Assembly (NCBI GenBank): GCA_037042185.1
Contig: JAXQJY010000033.1
Coordinates: 744,001-808,000, forward strand
Direction of reading: 5' to 3'
DNA length: 64,000 nucleotides
Source: Sordariomycetes sp. S80-01Y
Taxonomy: Eukaryota; Ascomycota; Sordariomycetes
The translations under genes and the position numbers were made by a program. A model generated the notes under the pieces. It was not told the DNA's origin and did no database searches. It was given only the letters and a program-made list of their open reading frames with translations. Each line of letters opens with the position of its first letter. Position 1 is the first letter of the stretch. Of the stretch, positions 1 to 11,590 are shown one piece after another.

Positions 1-941
1 TTGTGAGTGTTACATATTGCTTTGGCTTGTGGCCCGTAAACTGATGATCTCGCAGCTGGCTGAATGAGGGTTGGACGATGTACCTCGAACGCCGCATCCA
101 GGCCGCCATCCACGGCGATGCTGAATTTGACTTCTCAGCCATCCTCGGCTGGAAAGCCTTGGAAGACGCCATGGAGCAATTCAAGGATATCCCCGAGTAC
201 ACCAAGCTCATCATCAAGCATGACAATGTGGACCCTGAAGACGTTTACAGCCAAGTCGCCTACGAGAAGGGCTTCCACTTTGTCTACTACCTCGAGCGCG
301 TTGTTGGCCGTGAACACTTTGATAAGTTCATCCCTCACTATTTCGAGAAGTGGTCCGGCAAGTCTTTGGACTCCTGGGAGTTCAGGGACACATTCTTGGA
401 CTTCTTCAACAGTTATGGCAACGAGGAAATCAAGAAAGCCGTTGCTCAGATAGATTGGGAGGACAGGTACTATGCCACCGGACTGCCACCCAAGCCACAA
501 TTTGACACCAGCTTGGTTGAGCAATGCTACAACCTGGCTGAGAAGTGGCAGGATGAGTCTTTCGAACCTAGCCCCAAGGACGTTGAGTCTTTCAATGGCA
601 ATCAAAAGATTGTCTTTATGGACAAGCTCGAAGAAGGCAAGCCCCTCAGCGCCGAGCGAGCCAAGACACTGGGCAAGGTATACGACCTCAACACATCCCA
701 GAACGTCGAGCTCAAGTCCGCGTTCTATCAAATTGCCATCAAGGCCAAGGACGAATCCAGTTACGCGGGCGCCGCTGATTTGCTTGGCCAGGTCGGTCGC
801 ATGAAGTATGTCCGCCCTCTGTTCCGTGGGCTGAACAAGGTCGATCGTCAGCTTGCGCTGGACACGTTTGAAAAGAACAAGGAGTTCTACCACCCCATCT
901 GCAAGGGCATGGTTGCGAAGGACCTCGGCATCAAGGAATAG
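1..941 (+). CDS. Leukotriene A-4 hydrolase-type aminopeptidase (M1 family), 3' part
   Basis: C-terminal part of a zinc aminopeptidase of the M1/leukotriene A4 hydrolase family (yeast LAP2-like), expected to be cytosolic. The gene enters from the left edge: bases 1-2 end an upstream exon, 3-55 are an intron (GT...CAG), and the last exon is 56-941. This exon opens with WLNEGWT at 57-77. In the family the Glu of NEGW is the third zinc ligand, about 18 residues after HEXXH, and the HEXXH itself lies outside the window. After it come MYLERR and the helical C-terminal domain, ending DLGIKE. About 295 residues are visible. The gene converges on the DUF952 gene, with 93 bases between their stops. Family call is firm; the physiological substrate in fungi is not shown by the sequence. 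Confidence 0.93.
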
Positions 942-1034
942 ATTCTCTGAGACTCAAGATAGTGGCCCGGAGAAATGGATAAAACAAGATGCTCGAACTA
1001 GAACCACATGTAGATCAGACCTGCACGTGTGACT

Positions 1035-1438
1035 TTACTCCAACCAAGCAGATCCCTTCATACTCTCGCTCCATTTCTGGCTCCCGGTTCTGGAGAATTG
1101 GTTCGCAGAGACGACTTCTTCCTTCCCAAAATTCCCATACAAATGAGGAAAGCCACCCTCCCACTTTGTGTTGGCTTCTACCTTCGAGAAGTCCAGCTTG
1201 AGAACCCACAGGTCGGCGACATGGCTGAAGAAGAGGTCGCAGGTTTTTGGAACCTGCTATCTTTAGTGCGTCAAACCCAAAGTGCTTTAGAGCGGTATAA
1301 TACCTGTTCGGCTGTACTCATATGCACAAAACCATCTGTCTGATCCAGCTCAGAGAGAGGGTACTCGGCGGGGAGAGGATCGGAGGGAGCCGTGGGGATG
1401 ATTTTGTAGACAAATCTGGGGGCGTCGTTGGTCGTCAT
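1035..1438 (-). CDS. DUF952 family protein
   Basis: Two exons on the minus strand: 1438-1304 and 1253-1035, with a 50-nt intron at 1254-1303 (GTATTA...AGCAG). The product has 117 residues. It shows the DUF952 pattern: FVYKI near the N-terminus, GFVHMSTAEQ before the intron, VPKTCDLFF and LWVLKLDF after it, then FPHLYGNFG. DUF952 proteins are small soluble proteins of unknown biochemical role found in bacteria and fungi. There is no signal peptide or membrane segment. Neither exon is a long open frame, so the gene is easily missed by ORF calling. The start is the only ATG placed suitably before the conserved segment. It converges on the aminopeptidase gene and diverges from TEN1 across 335 bases. 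Confidence 0.85.
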
Positions 1439-1773
1439 CTTGCTTAGGGAAATGATGGAACGAGTATGTATCCTCTGCTGTCAATGATGGGAACCTAGTT
1501 TTCTGCTCTGGTCGTTACGATGTGGAAAGTGTAGGAAACCAAAGTGGTGATGCAAAAGGGGGGTCATTACAGTGCGCGGCCGCAATAGCACGGTTCATTT
1601 CACTTTACTCAGTTAGTTCACGAAACGACCATTTGACATATCAACACTTCACCATCCAGTAACCGCGTTTATGAGGCAAATTGACATCAGACTGCACGCG
1701 CGCTGCAGCAATCAAGAATGATGTGAATCGTTTCCCATGAGAAAGACGACACTCGTTTATTGCCAAGCAAAAA
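1439..1773. other. Divergent promoter region between the DUF952 gene and TEN1
   Basis: 335 bases between two divergent start codons. I see no ORF of note and no clear TATA box; it presumably carries both promoters. Confidence 0.5.
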
Positions 1774-2189
1774 ATGTCGCGCGGCCCCCTCCCATCTCAG
1801 CTCAACCTCCTCACTGCCCTTGCCTACCGCGAGAAGGGTCTCAAAGTCCGCTTCCTCGGCTGGTAAGCCAAAGCTGCTCCCCCATTCCAATCGCCCCATT
1901 GATTCAATATAGCGTCACGAGCTACTCTGCCTCATCAGCTACGCTCAAGCTGTGCCACGACTTTCCTAAAGACTCCGGTGTGATAGCGGCGGTGGACGTG
2001 AAATTACTGCTTGAGAAGCTCTGCCATGAGGACCTTCGCGTCGGCGAGTGGCTGAATGTCATTGGGTATATCACGGGCCGCACGCGAGCTAAGGGGGTGG
2101 CTGTGGTTGGGGTACAGGCGGTGATGGTTTGGTCGACCGGGCCAATGGATGTGGGGAGATACGAGGCCACATTTGAAGGATTGCGATGA
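1774..2189 (+). CDS. TEN1: CST complex subunit Ten1 (telomere capping)
   Basis: Two exons, 1774-1862 and 1913-2189, with a 50-nt intron at 1863-1912 (GTAAGC...ATAG). The product has 121 residues. It starts MSRGPLPSQLNLL, continues with YREKGLKVRFLGCV across the splice, and contains VDVKLLLEKL and RVGEWLNVIGYI, the OB-fold pattern of fungal Ten1. Ten1 binds Stn1 in the Cdc13/CTC1-Stn1-Ten1 complex, which protects single-stranded telomere ends and helps C-strand fill-in. The frame runs through the splice without a stop, and the intron falls after the first beta-strand region. It converges on the next gene, with 181 bases between the two stops. The call is by remembered family pattern and length (Ten1 proteins are about 120-160 aa). 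Confidence 0.85.
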
Positions 2190-2370
2190 CCCGAAATGGT
2201 GAGATTCAGCTGAATGTGAAGGAATCGACAAAGTCAGGATTGACGGGATTCTACAGGAAACACGATATCTATACAAAGTGGACCAAAGATAACCTCATCC
2301 CTTCTGTGACGAGCTCGCACAGAACAAACAGCCGAAAGGTCTCTGTTTCGACCACGTCCAACACCCTTCG

Positions 2371-2737
2371 CTACCTGTCACGCCTTCGCGCGTGATCTCC
2401 GCTGTATATCTGAATTGGCTGGTGCATAGGGCGCTTTAGGCCGGCTTCGGGGTCTCTTTGGCTGACGGCAGCCTCTTGGCGATCCCAGTACTCCCTCGAT
2501 TTTCGACACAGATCGTCAATCTGCTCCTTGTTGGTGTCAGTATGGGGTCCTGGCCTGTGGGGGTCTCGACCAGAAACGTACATCCGTCAAACACCCGCCA
2601 GGTGTGGTTACTAGGAATCCATCTGCACCTTCGTAGGTATACGGCCGAACAGTTGCTTGCGGCCCAAGGTAGTAGGGCAGCTGTTGGGTTATGATCTTCT
2701 TGTGTATGTCGAAGCTTGGTATCCAGTAGCGATTCAT
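2371..2737 (-). CDS. Conserved small fungal protein of unknown function
   Basis: Two exons, 2737-2582 and 2526-2371, joined across a 55-nt intron at 2527-2581 (GTACGT...ACAAG); 103 residues. The visible pattern is MNRYWIPSF, then YYLGPQATVRPYTYEG, GFLVTTPG, LTDEQIDDLC spanning the splice, and a basic C-terminus. I recognise this arrangement from small, widely conserved Pezizomycotina proteins without an assigned function. The open frame upstream of 2737 has no other ATG, which fixes the start. No signal peptide, membrane segment or known domain is visible. A nuclear or regulatory role would be speculation. Confidence 0.72.
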
Positions 2738-4413
2738 GGTCAATGGATTTCGTCCTAGGAGGACCAAGCGATACTGCACTTTAAATCATGGAAAGGGCGG
2801 CCCGTCCCTTTTATCACATCATTGCGGTCCAACGTCCCCGAGCCCGACCGCGACGCTTGTCAGGGGGGGATCATCCACGTCTAGTCTATCCACTGGGTGA
2901 GGCTCGCCATCTGGACCTTCGCTTACGACCAACCCAATCTTGTCAGACGCTCGAATAGGTAGGGTCCTCCCGAATGTGTGGTCTTGTTTGTCGTCAAGTC
3001 ATGGATCCCCTTGCGACCCGCCATGGCCCAGTATGGGGTGAAAGTGAGGCGGTAGCGTGTGGGCATCTTATGTGTGGCCGGTGATGATTCGCCTCACCAC
3101 GGTGGCAAGGCTGGTTGCGATGGCAATCCGATCATGAGACGATGCTTTGCGTTTGTACATACGGATATGCACAGGTATGCGCGTGAGAAGAGTTTGGATG
3201 GTCAGATTGGTTGTAGCCCGTCGTGGCCTCGGATTGGGCGCCGGCGATATGGTCCGGATGGGATGCATGAACAAGCCCTACTTGAATCACAAACATCAGC
3301 TGCACGATTTCAATAGCTCAGGAGATCTGCCATTCCAGTCAACTTCATTGGGAGAGCCCAAAATTATGGAGGCCCAACGCGGTTGTCTCTGCGGCCTTCG
3401 GGCACCAACCACACTACCCTAGAGTTCGTGAGCTTCGCTTCCTCGGCGGCCGTGACCAATGTATGAGCAGATCAATACCTAGGTATACAGGCTGAGTCTT
3501 GGACTTAAGATAACACCTGTCTGTTTAATGTTATTGGCTGGGCAAAAGAAAAAGAAGTGAAAGAAAAAATGACAAACAGCCTTGTAATCTACAAGCGCTG
3601 TCAGAACATTGGTCCTGTGGCATTACGCATACAACTGCCAGCTCATTCCGAAACTCCTCACTCGACTTTCAGACCACGGATCCATGACCAAAAACGGAAT
3701 AGTGATACCATGAGCCTAATATAGTAAGTAAGGTAATTAAGGATTCCTCGAGTCACAATCACATGCGCACAGATTCGGGGTCAGATTTGGAGCTGTAGGG
3801 AGCAAACAATGACGGCATTCAACAATTATGTCACCATGGCATCCCGCGTTAGCGCCGGAACCGAATAAGCCACTGTCGCTTAAACGTCGGAATACCATGC
3901 CTTTCCCACGTGAACGTCATTTGCACCCTCCAATCAGCCACATCCTGTGCCTGTCTGTGAGCAATGCAGCAGCCCGTCCAAACCGCGCGACCGCGTTCCT
4001 GACCTCGAACACAAGTTCGAAAACACCGAGTCGCATACGCCGATAACGCGAGAGAAACGGACACCGAAGTGGACTGCCACAGAGGGACGTCCCATTTTCC
4101 CTTTAGCAGGCAGATCGCTTTTCTGTCACCAGCATCAGTCCACCGCCTCTCTTCGACACCGTGTCCGCCGAAGCTTCGAGACCAACGACGGCGTTGACGG
4201 CCGCGCCAGCCCGCGTGTCCAATCCTCACGGCGCATATGCTGCTGCGCGACGGATGTGCTGAGATTGTCATCCCCTGCGAATGTCGGGCTTTCCGTAACC
4301 CCTTTCGACTGAGGCCGTCAGTACCGAAACAGGGGTAGTTCCCAGGCGCGAGGCCAACCTTTCTCGCCGCATTTTGAGGGAGCCTGTCTGGCTCCCCGAA
4401 CGATTGAGCAACC
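2738..4413. other. Intergenic, 1.7 kb
   Basis: Upstream region of both the 103-aa gene and the kinesin gene. It contains only short unconvincing ORFs; a long minus-strand ORF at its right end (3849-4493) runs into kinesin exon 1 and looks like a shadow. Nothing else recognised. Confidence 0.5.
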
Positions 4414-7400
4414 ATGGCACCCGGTGGTGGTGGTAATATCAAGGTGGTGGTGAGAGTGCGGCCGTTCAACAGCAGAGGTAAGGCTTGCGACATAGGTTTC
4501 CTACGCAGAGACTGACAGCCTCACAGAAAAGGAGAGGGGGTCAAAGCAGGTTATTGAGATGAAAGGAGCCCAGACGATTCTCTCGATACCAGATGGTCAC
4601 CAAGCAAAGAACCAAAAGGAGAACCAGCCGAAAACCTTTGCCTTTGACCGATCATACTGGTCATTCGACAAGAACGATTCGAACTACGCCGGCCAGAACC
4701 ACCTCTTCGACGATTTAGGATCGCCACTTTTGGACAATGCATTCGATGGATACAACAACTGTATCTTCGCCTACGGGCAGACTGGTTCTGGAAAGTCATA
4801 CTCCATGATGGGATATGGTAAGGAAGTCGGTATTATCCCAATGATTTGTCAAGAAATGTTCGAAAGGATACAAAAGATACAAGCGGACGGAACAACGAAG
4901 TGCACGGTCGAAGTGTCATATCTCGAAATCTACAACGAAAGAGTTCGCGACCTGTTGAATCCCGCGACGAAGGGAAACTTGAGAGTCCGTGAGCATCCTT
5001 CGACCGGTCCCTACGTCGAAGATCTGGCAAAGCTGGTTGTGGGCGGCTTCCAAGAGATCGAAAACCTGATGGATGAGGGAAACAAGGCCAGAACCGTCGC
5101 CGCCACGAACATGAACGAAACCTCGAGTCGAAGTCACGCTGTTTTTACACTCATGCTCACGCAGAAGAAGATGGATGCGGAAACCAAAATGGAAGCAGAA
5201 AAGGTTGCGAAGATCAGTCTGGTCGATTTGGCGGGTTCTGAGAGAGCGAACTCCACGGGAGCTACCGGTGCACGTCTGAAAGAAGGTGCTGAGATCAACA
5301 GATCTTTGTCAACATTGGGTCGTGTCATCGCGGCTTTGGCCGACTTATCATCTGGTACAAAAAAGAAGAAGGGCGCGAACCAGGTTCCCTACCGCGACAG
5401 TGTTCTAACGTGGCTGTTGAAGGACTCGCTTGGCGGGAACAGTATGACTGCAATGATTGCAGCCATCAGTCCAGCCGATATCAATTACGACGAGACCCTG
5501 AGTACGCTCCGATACGCCGACTCCGCGAAGCGTATCAAGAACCATGCCGTTGTCAACGAAGACGCCAATGCTCGCATGATCAGAGAGTTGAAGGAAGAAT
5601 TGCAGGTTCTGAGGAGTAAACTTGGTGGCGGTGCCGTAGGTGCTGGCGGTACGGCTGTGCCGGCTGATGAACAGTATGATCCAAACACGCCTCTCGAGAA
5701 GCAAATGGTCAGCATCACCAACGCGGATGGATCGATCAAGAAGGTCTCTAAAGCCGACATCGCCGAGCAGCTCAGTCAGAGCGAGAAGCTGCTCACGGAC
5801 CTCAATCAGACATGGGAGGAGAAGCTCCAGAAGACCGAAGGTATCCACAAAGAACGCGAGGCTGCCCTTGAGGAACTGGGTATCAGCATCGAGAAGGGGT
5901 TCATTGGATTATCTACTCCAAAGAAGATGCCCCATCTGCTCAACTTGTCAGACGATCCACTACTCGACGAGTGTCTCGTATACAATCTCAAGCCTGGTAT
6001 AACGACGGTCGGGCATGTCGACACCAATGCCGACCATCAAGCAAACATCCGGTTGAACGGCACAAGGATCTTGCACGATCACTGCAAATTCGAAAATGCC
6101 CCTGACGGCACAGTCACTGTGATACCTTCGGAAGGCGCCTCGGTTATGGTTAACGGCCAGAACGTGGAAGAGCCACGGCAGCTTCACTCTGGTTACCGCG
6201 TTATTCTTGGCCACTTCCACGTGTTCCGTTTCAACCACCCAATGGAAGTCAAGGCCGAAAGGGCCGAGACCGGTGGAAGCTCGCTACGGCACTCAATTAC
6301 GCCTAGCCAGATACAGAATCTTGGTACTGCCTCACCCAGTCCCCGACTTGGTCACGACAGGACGCTGAGCAGAGCATCGGGTCTTGGAGGCGACTCAAGA
6401 CCAGAGTCACCAGCGCCTTTCGGCGGCCGTGATCGAGATTCGGACTGGTCGTTCGCAAGGCGAGAGGCGGCTGGAGCAATCTTGGGATCTGATCAAAATT
6501 TCAACAAGCTGACCGACGAAGAGCTAAATGCGCTTTTCGAGGATGTTCAGAAAGCGAGGGCAGAGCGCGTGCACACACGAGAGGACGGCGAGGATACCGA
6601 GTCTACGACATCATACGCGCAACGGGAAAAGTACATGTCCTCAGGCACCATCGACAACTTCTCCCTAGACACGGCCTTAACGATGCCATCGACGCCCAAG
6701 CAAGGCGAGCACGATGAGAAGCTTGTGCAGGCGCAGCAGGAAATGCAGACCCAACTCGAGAAGCAAAAGGAGGAGTTCCAGGAGCAGCTCAAGTCAGCAG
6801 AGGCTGCAAATGTCGAGGTCGAAGAAATCAGGAGGGAGAAAGTTCGGATGGAGACCTCGTTGCAGGAGCTCAAGCAAGATATGGAGAAGCAGTTGAAACA
6901 GCAGCGCAAGCAGTACGAGGAGAAACTGGAAAAGATGGACCCTCTTAGACGACCAAAAGCCAACCCGAAGCTTTCTGAAGAAGAGCAAGCTCGGGCCAAG
7001 AGCGTGCTGCAGCACTGGCGGGGCCGTCACTACGTCAAGATGGCCGAGTCTGTCTTGCAGAACGCCGCGATGCTAAAGGAGGCGCAGATCATGAGCAATG
7101 AGCTAGAGGAGAGCGTTTCCTTCCAGTTCACTGTCGTCGACGTCGGGCACGCGGTTTGCTCCTCATACGACATGATGCTCAACGACCTGACTTTTGAGGG
7201 CGACGACGAGAGTCTGGCCGAAGCGCAAAAGCCCTGCATTGGCGTTCGAGTCGTCGACTACCGTCACAATGTTGCTCATCTCTGGAGCTTGGCGAAGTTC
7301 CAAGACCGGGTGAGGCAGATGCGGCAGATGCACCAGTACCTCGACCAGCCCGAGTACGCTCAGCATTTGAACCTCGACAGTCCTTTTATTGAGACTTGCA

Positions 7401-9631
7401 TGCCGTCATATACTTTAGTTGGCGAAGCAGACGTCCCTTTACGTGCAGTGTTCGAGAGCCGCGTACAAGACTTCTCACTGGATGTCTTGTCACCATACAC
7501 ATCCAGTGCCATCGGCATCGTCAAGCTCTCGCTCGAGCCGTCGCAGGCAAGAGCCCCATCCAACACACTCAAGTTTAATGTCGTCATGCATGAGCTGCTG
7601 GGCTTCGCCGAGCGAGAAGGTACGGATGTACATGCTCAACTGTTCATCCCTGGTGTTTCTGAGGAAGATGGCATCACAACGACGCAGATGATCAAGGACT
7701 TCGACGAAGGACCAATCCGCTTCGAGAGTGTGCACAGCATGAGTGTGCCCTTGTTCGCTGCCCAGGACACAACGCTGAGAGTGGCTATCTTCGCAAAAGT
7801 TTCAGCTATGCATCTTGACAAGCTTCTCAGCTGGGATGACATGCAAGACAGCGCTCCACGAGCTAATGGTGGTGGGCAACGCATTAATGAGTCCCAGTTC
7901 TTCACCGAAGAAAAGCATGATCTGCTCTCAAGGGTTCAGATTCAAGAGCTAAACGAGGACGGCGAGTATGCGCCCACAGAGGTAGCCCAGACCAGCGAGC
8001 TTGATCCTGGTACATTCCAGCTTCACCAGGGTCTTCAGAGACGCGTTGAAATTGAGATATCCCACAGCTCGGGCGACGCACTCCCGTGGGAAGATCCTTT
8101 GGCCCTCCGCATTGGCGATATACGACTGATAGACGCCGCGGGTAAGACACCGGACATGACGACCGCCAAGCCCCCTGTGGCATTAAAAATAGCCAAGCCG
8201 CACGCTGCGAGGGAAAACGCAAACGGCACCAGGGATATGACTTTCAGCGCACAGTGGGATTCGAGTTTGCACGAGTCGTTGCTGCTGGACAGGGTTACGG
8301 CCGAGAGATATCGTGTTCAATTGGTGATTTCGTGGGAGATCAGCTCGAAGAAACTCTCGGAGCCTATGAAGTTCTCACAGAAGGTGTGTGTCCAGATCAT
8401 GCCGCGATCTTTCGTGCGTCAATCATCGATTTGGTCAGCGTGGAACAACGCCCGCTTCGTCAAGACCTCGACAGGCATATTCACCTTAACTGTGAGACCT
8501 GCCCCCATAAAGAGGGTGGGTGATCTGTGGAGGGCGAACAGTCAACACGACTATGTCAAAGGTGAAGAGAACTTGGCAGGCTGGGCCCCACGTGGCGTGT
8601 CACTTGTCAGCGACTTCATCCACTCTCGCAAGAAGAGGCAGCGCATCGCTGAAATCGGCGCAATGCAGACGATCTTGGGCAAGATGGGCTTGGACCCGGT
8701 GACCGGCCAGAAATCCGAGGAACCGGAGATTGAACCTTCGCCAGAGTTGAAACCATACATTCCGAACGACGACGATCTGCTGAAGGACACCCCTGAGTCA
8801 TCTCCAGCCCCGTCACTGAATGGCGATGCTGAAGACAAGGAGACTGAGGAGCTCGAGGAGGAAACCATCAAGGTTGAGGGATATCCAGAGAGACCTAAGT
8901 CGGAGTACGACGAGAACCAAACTGAACTCCTGCAAAGATCCTTAAAGCTTTGGACCAAGTATCCCGACCCATTATCGAACATTCTCAGCACGGCAAACAC
9001 AACACCGCCGGAGAATGGCGCAACAGAAGAGGCGGCTCTGCCACCAAGCCTAATTAGCACGATTATCCGGGTGCCGAAGAATCCTACTGTTCTCAAGGGC
9101 GGCTACCTGCTTGTCCCTAACGAGAATCAGACTGAGTGGCTCAAGAGATTTGCCGAGCTGAGGAGACCATATCTCCACCTCCACACTATCACCGACGGCG
9201 AGGAGGTTGGCCTTGTCAGCTTGAGGAACTCCCGCATAGACAGCCAGCCTGGTATTTTGGGCATGCTGCACGGCACTGATGACTACGGAACCGCAGGCCC
9301 GAACGGCAATGGCGGGTCTACATTCACGCCTGGTCACCGCCGTACAGCCTCTGGCAGAGTGATTTCTACAGTCTGGACGGGTGGTGGCGATGGTCAGGTT
9401 GGACCCAGCAAAGGCAGGAAAGAGCGAGGCATTACTCGACTCCCTGAACGCATGCAAGCCGCCACATTTGCGATCTACGGGACCGACAATACCTGGCTCT
9501 TCACAGCACGCAGCGAGAAGGACAAGAACGAATGGATATTCCGCATCGATCAGACATACAACATGTCCAACGGCGGCAGCGCGACAAACAGCGGCATGAT
9601 GAGCCCACAGCAACAAGGCAGCCAGTATTGA
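4414..9631 (+). CDS. Kinesin-3 motor protein (Unc104/KIF1A type)
   Basis: Plus-end-directed microtubule motor for membrane cargo such as endosomes (UncA/Kin3 type in fungi). Exon 1 is 4414-4477, the intron 4478-4526 (49 nt), exon 2 4527-9631; 1722 residues. The first exon gives IKVVVRVRPFNSR, the first motor strand. Then come the P-loop GQTGSGKS (105-112), SSRSH switch I (near 222), DLAGSE switch II (near 255) and YRDSVLTWLL. An FHA domain lies at about 510-593, a Gln/Glu-rich coiled coil at about 750-830, a KIF1B-like segment at about 857-913, and a C-terminal PH domain at about 1540-1703 with a conserved Trp near its end. This is the full kinesin-3 architecture with no break. Without the short first exon the motor would lack its first beta-strand. 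Confidence 0.96.
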
Positions 9632-10228
9632 AGGAACATAGAAACAGAGAAGAGCAACACCTAAAGCGGAGGAAGCACGGTAGATGGGACCCACGACTAC
9701 GACGTTTCTCATTCCTGAATTTTGACTAGACGAGATGACCACCACGCATTTCTTTTCGGACTTTGTTTGTGCGCCTTTTGTTTCTCATTACACATATACC
9801 CCTGAGTAGAGGAGGATGCGATGGGCAATGCGACGGAAGATGACCCCTTGCCTTGGATATGAAGGAGACATAACTGGATTTGCGCGAAGCGAGCCCCTGT
9901 ATATACTCGTCCAATTATCAAACTCAAGCTTACAAAACTTTTTTGTTCCCCTCACTGCGATTCGTTAATCTCCACTGGGAGAAGTTTGACATTCATCTAT
10001 TCGGGGAAGACGTGAAGCTCTGCTAGTCGGTGTTCGAGCTCATTTCCTTCGTTTACCAGCCCTGGAGAAGAGTGAAAGCCCCCCCGCGATGTGCGAGAAG
10101 ATCATGTGCTAAGTCAATGGAAGCCCGCCATACTCAGCTTGGAGGACGTGTTTGTGGAAATGATAGCAGCATCCCAAGACCGCAAGTAGCTTGCCTATGG
10201 CTCGATCTCTCGAAGAATATGGGGAGCC
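9632..10228. other. Intergenic, 0.6 kb
   Basis: Kinesin 3' untranslated region and spacer. No gene recognised. The WD40-like relic may begin slightly inside the right end, at about 10190. Confidence 0.45.
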
Positions 10229-11590
10229 GTGGTCGGGTGTCGAGTGGACAACTTGCGCGAGTCGAAAGCCACCGTCGAATCTCGGCGTGAGCTGCCTTCT
10301 GTCATGCACGCTTTGGCCTATTCAGAAACGGGTAAGCAATTCGCGGTGTGGTCGGCTAGCGCCATCACCATTTTTGACGCCGAGACTGCTCAACTCCTGC
10401 GCAGCCTGCGGCTCACGCAGCGAAGGTACGAGTCTCTCACGCACTTCATGCGCTTCGTCAACAAGGACAACAGTCTGGTTGCATGGGCCGAAGGTGGCGC
10501 CTTTGAGACATGGGATTTGACTACAGCCCGCCTGCGCCGCGAACATGATTGAGAAGACGCGATCTGTGTTCCGCGCCAGTTTTCTCCGGATCAGGCCTAC
10601 GGTGGCGTGCACGGCAGACCGGGCGGTCGAGCTAGTTGATACCAAGACAGGGGATGTCTCGCTCAGGATCACAAACTTTGGCGGCTGTCTGTGGATTGGG
10701 GTACCTCGAGGGCAGACTCCCGGCCTCTGTTCGCGCTTGCAGGCTTGCGTGCTCTCTCGGCCTGGGATGTGTGGGCGGGTACTGTTTACTCGACTGTTCA
10801 ACACGTAAGAGGACGTGGCGCACCAAGGGGGGTGTTGGCGAACAGCATTACCTCGTGGATGGCTTTTTCTTCTGACGGAGCGCACATCGCCATGGCTTCA
10901 GCTCTTGAGGCGTGGCTCGCGACAATACCGGCGACGGGTGGGAGGAAGGGTGACACCAAGGTCCGCCGGCTCGACTCTTAGCTTGGTACCGATGAGCGTC
11001 TCCCAGATGTAAGCTTTACACCGTACAGCACCGACACTGTGGTGCTCACTACCATGGAAGGCTACTTACTGTTCATGGATGCGGAGTCTCGGTCGGCTAC
11101 CATAATCATCCTCGGTGCGGGAAGCTGCTACTCTGTCCCCAAAGGACTGCTCCTGTCGCCGGACGGTCTGTACGCTGTCACAAGCACTTTGACAGTCCCG
11201 AAAGGAATACCGGATGGTCACTTGGTACAGATCCGGGAATTGAAGGACCCCAGCAGCACAGTTCAACAGACCTCATGGACTGGCCCTGACAGGGTCGTGT
11301 TGGACAGCGGCGCCAGCCCTTACTTCATTGTAGTCGGAGGTACGATGGACGCGACGATTACTTCACCCTTGAAATGTCTGGGGAAGCTCAGTCACAGAGT
11401 GTTTTGGCTTTCGAAAGGACAGCCATGAGGCCGTGGCCTGGGTTTCGTTGAACGGGAAGCCGGTGTTCTTGATACCCCCCCTGAGCTGAGAGCACCAATT
11501 CTGGAAATCTCAGCCAGGAGCATAGTCCTAGGAAGCACTCGTGACTCCATAGTGTGTTTGGCCTTGTCGGACAAGTATTTCCCATGGGTA
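10229..11590 (+). pseudogene. Broken WD40-like gene (beta-propeller remnant)
   Basis: Several consecutive protein segments read like a WD40/beta-propeller domain but lie in different frames. Segment 1 (10229-10549) has LAYSETGKQFAVWSASAI and FDAETAQLLRSL; it ends at a TGA at 10550-10552, after which the same frame resumes with CVPRQFSPDQAY. Near 10600 the similarity shifts by one frame to VACTADRAVELVDTKTG, and by about 10700 it shifts back, reading on to MAFSSDGAHIAMA. A TAG at 10979-10981 follows, then VSFTPYSTDTVVLTTMEGY and LLLSPDGLYAVTS. Past about 11400 a further shift leads to HEAVAWVSLNGKPVFLIP and, to about 11590, to IVLGSTRDSIVCLAL. At least two stops and three frame changes argue for a decayed gene. 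Such propellers often form the C-terminus of fungal NACHT/NLR-like proteins, but no NACHT part is visible. Ends are approximate. Confidence 0.6.

Noticed and set aside
135-893. 252-codon minus-strand ORF
   Set aside because: Antisense shadow of the aminopeptidase exon.
3849-4493. 214-codon minus-strand ORF
   Set aside because: Overlaps kinesin exon 1 and its leader antisense; no domain recognised.
8551-9096. 181-codon minus-strand ORF
   Set aside because: Antisense to the kinesin exon.
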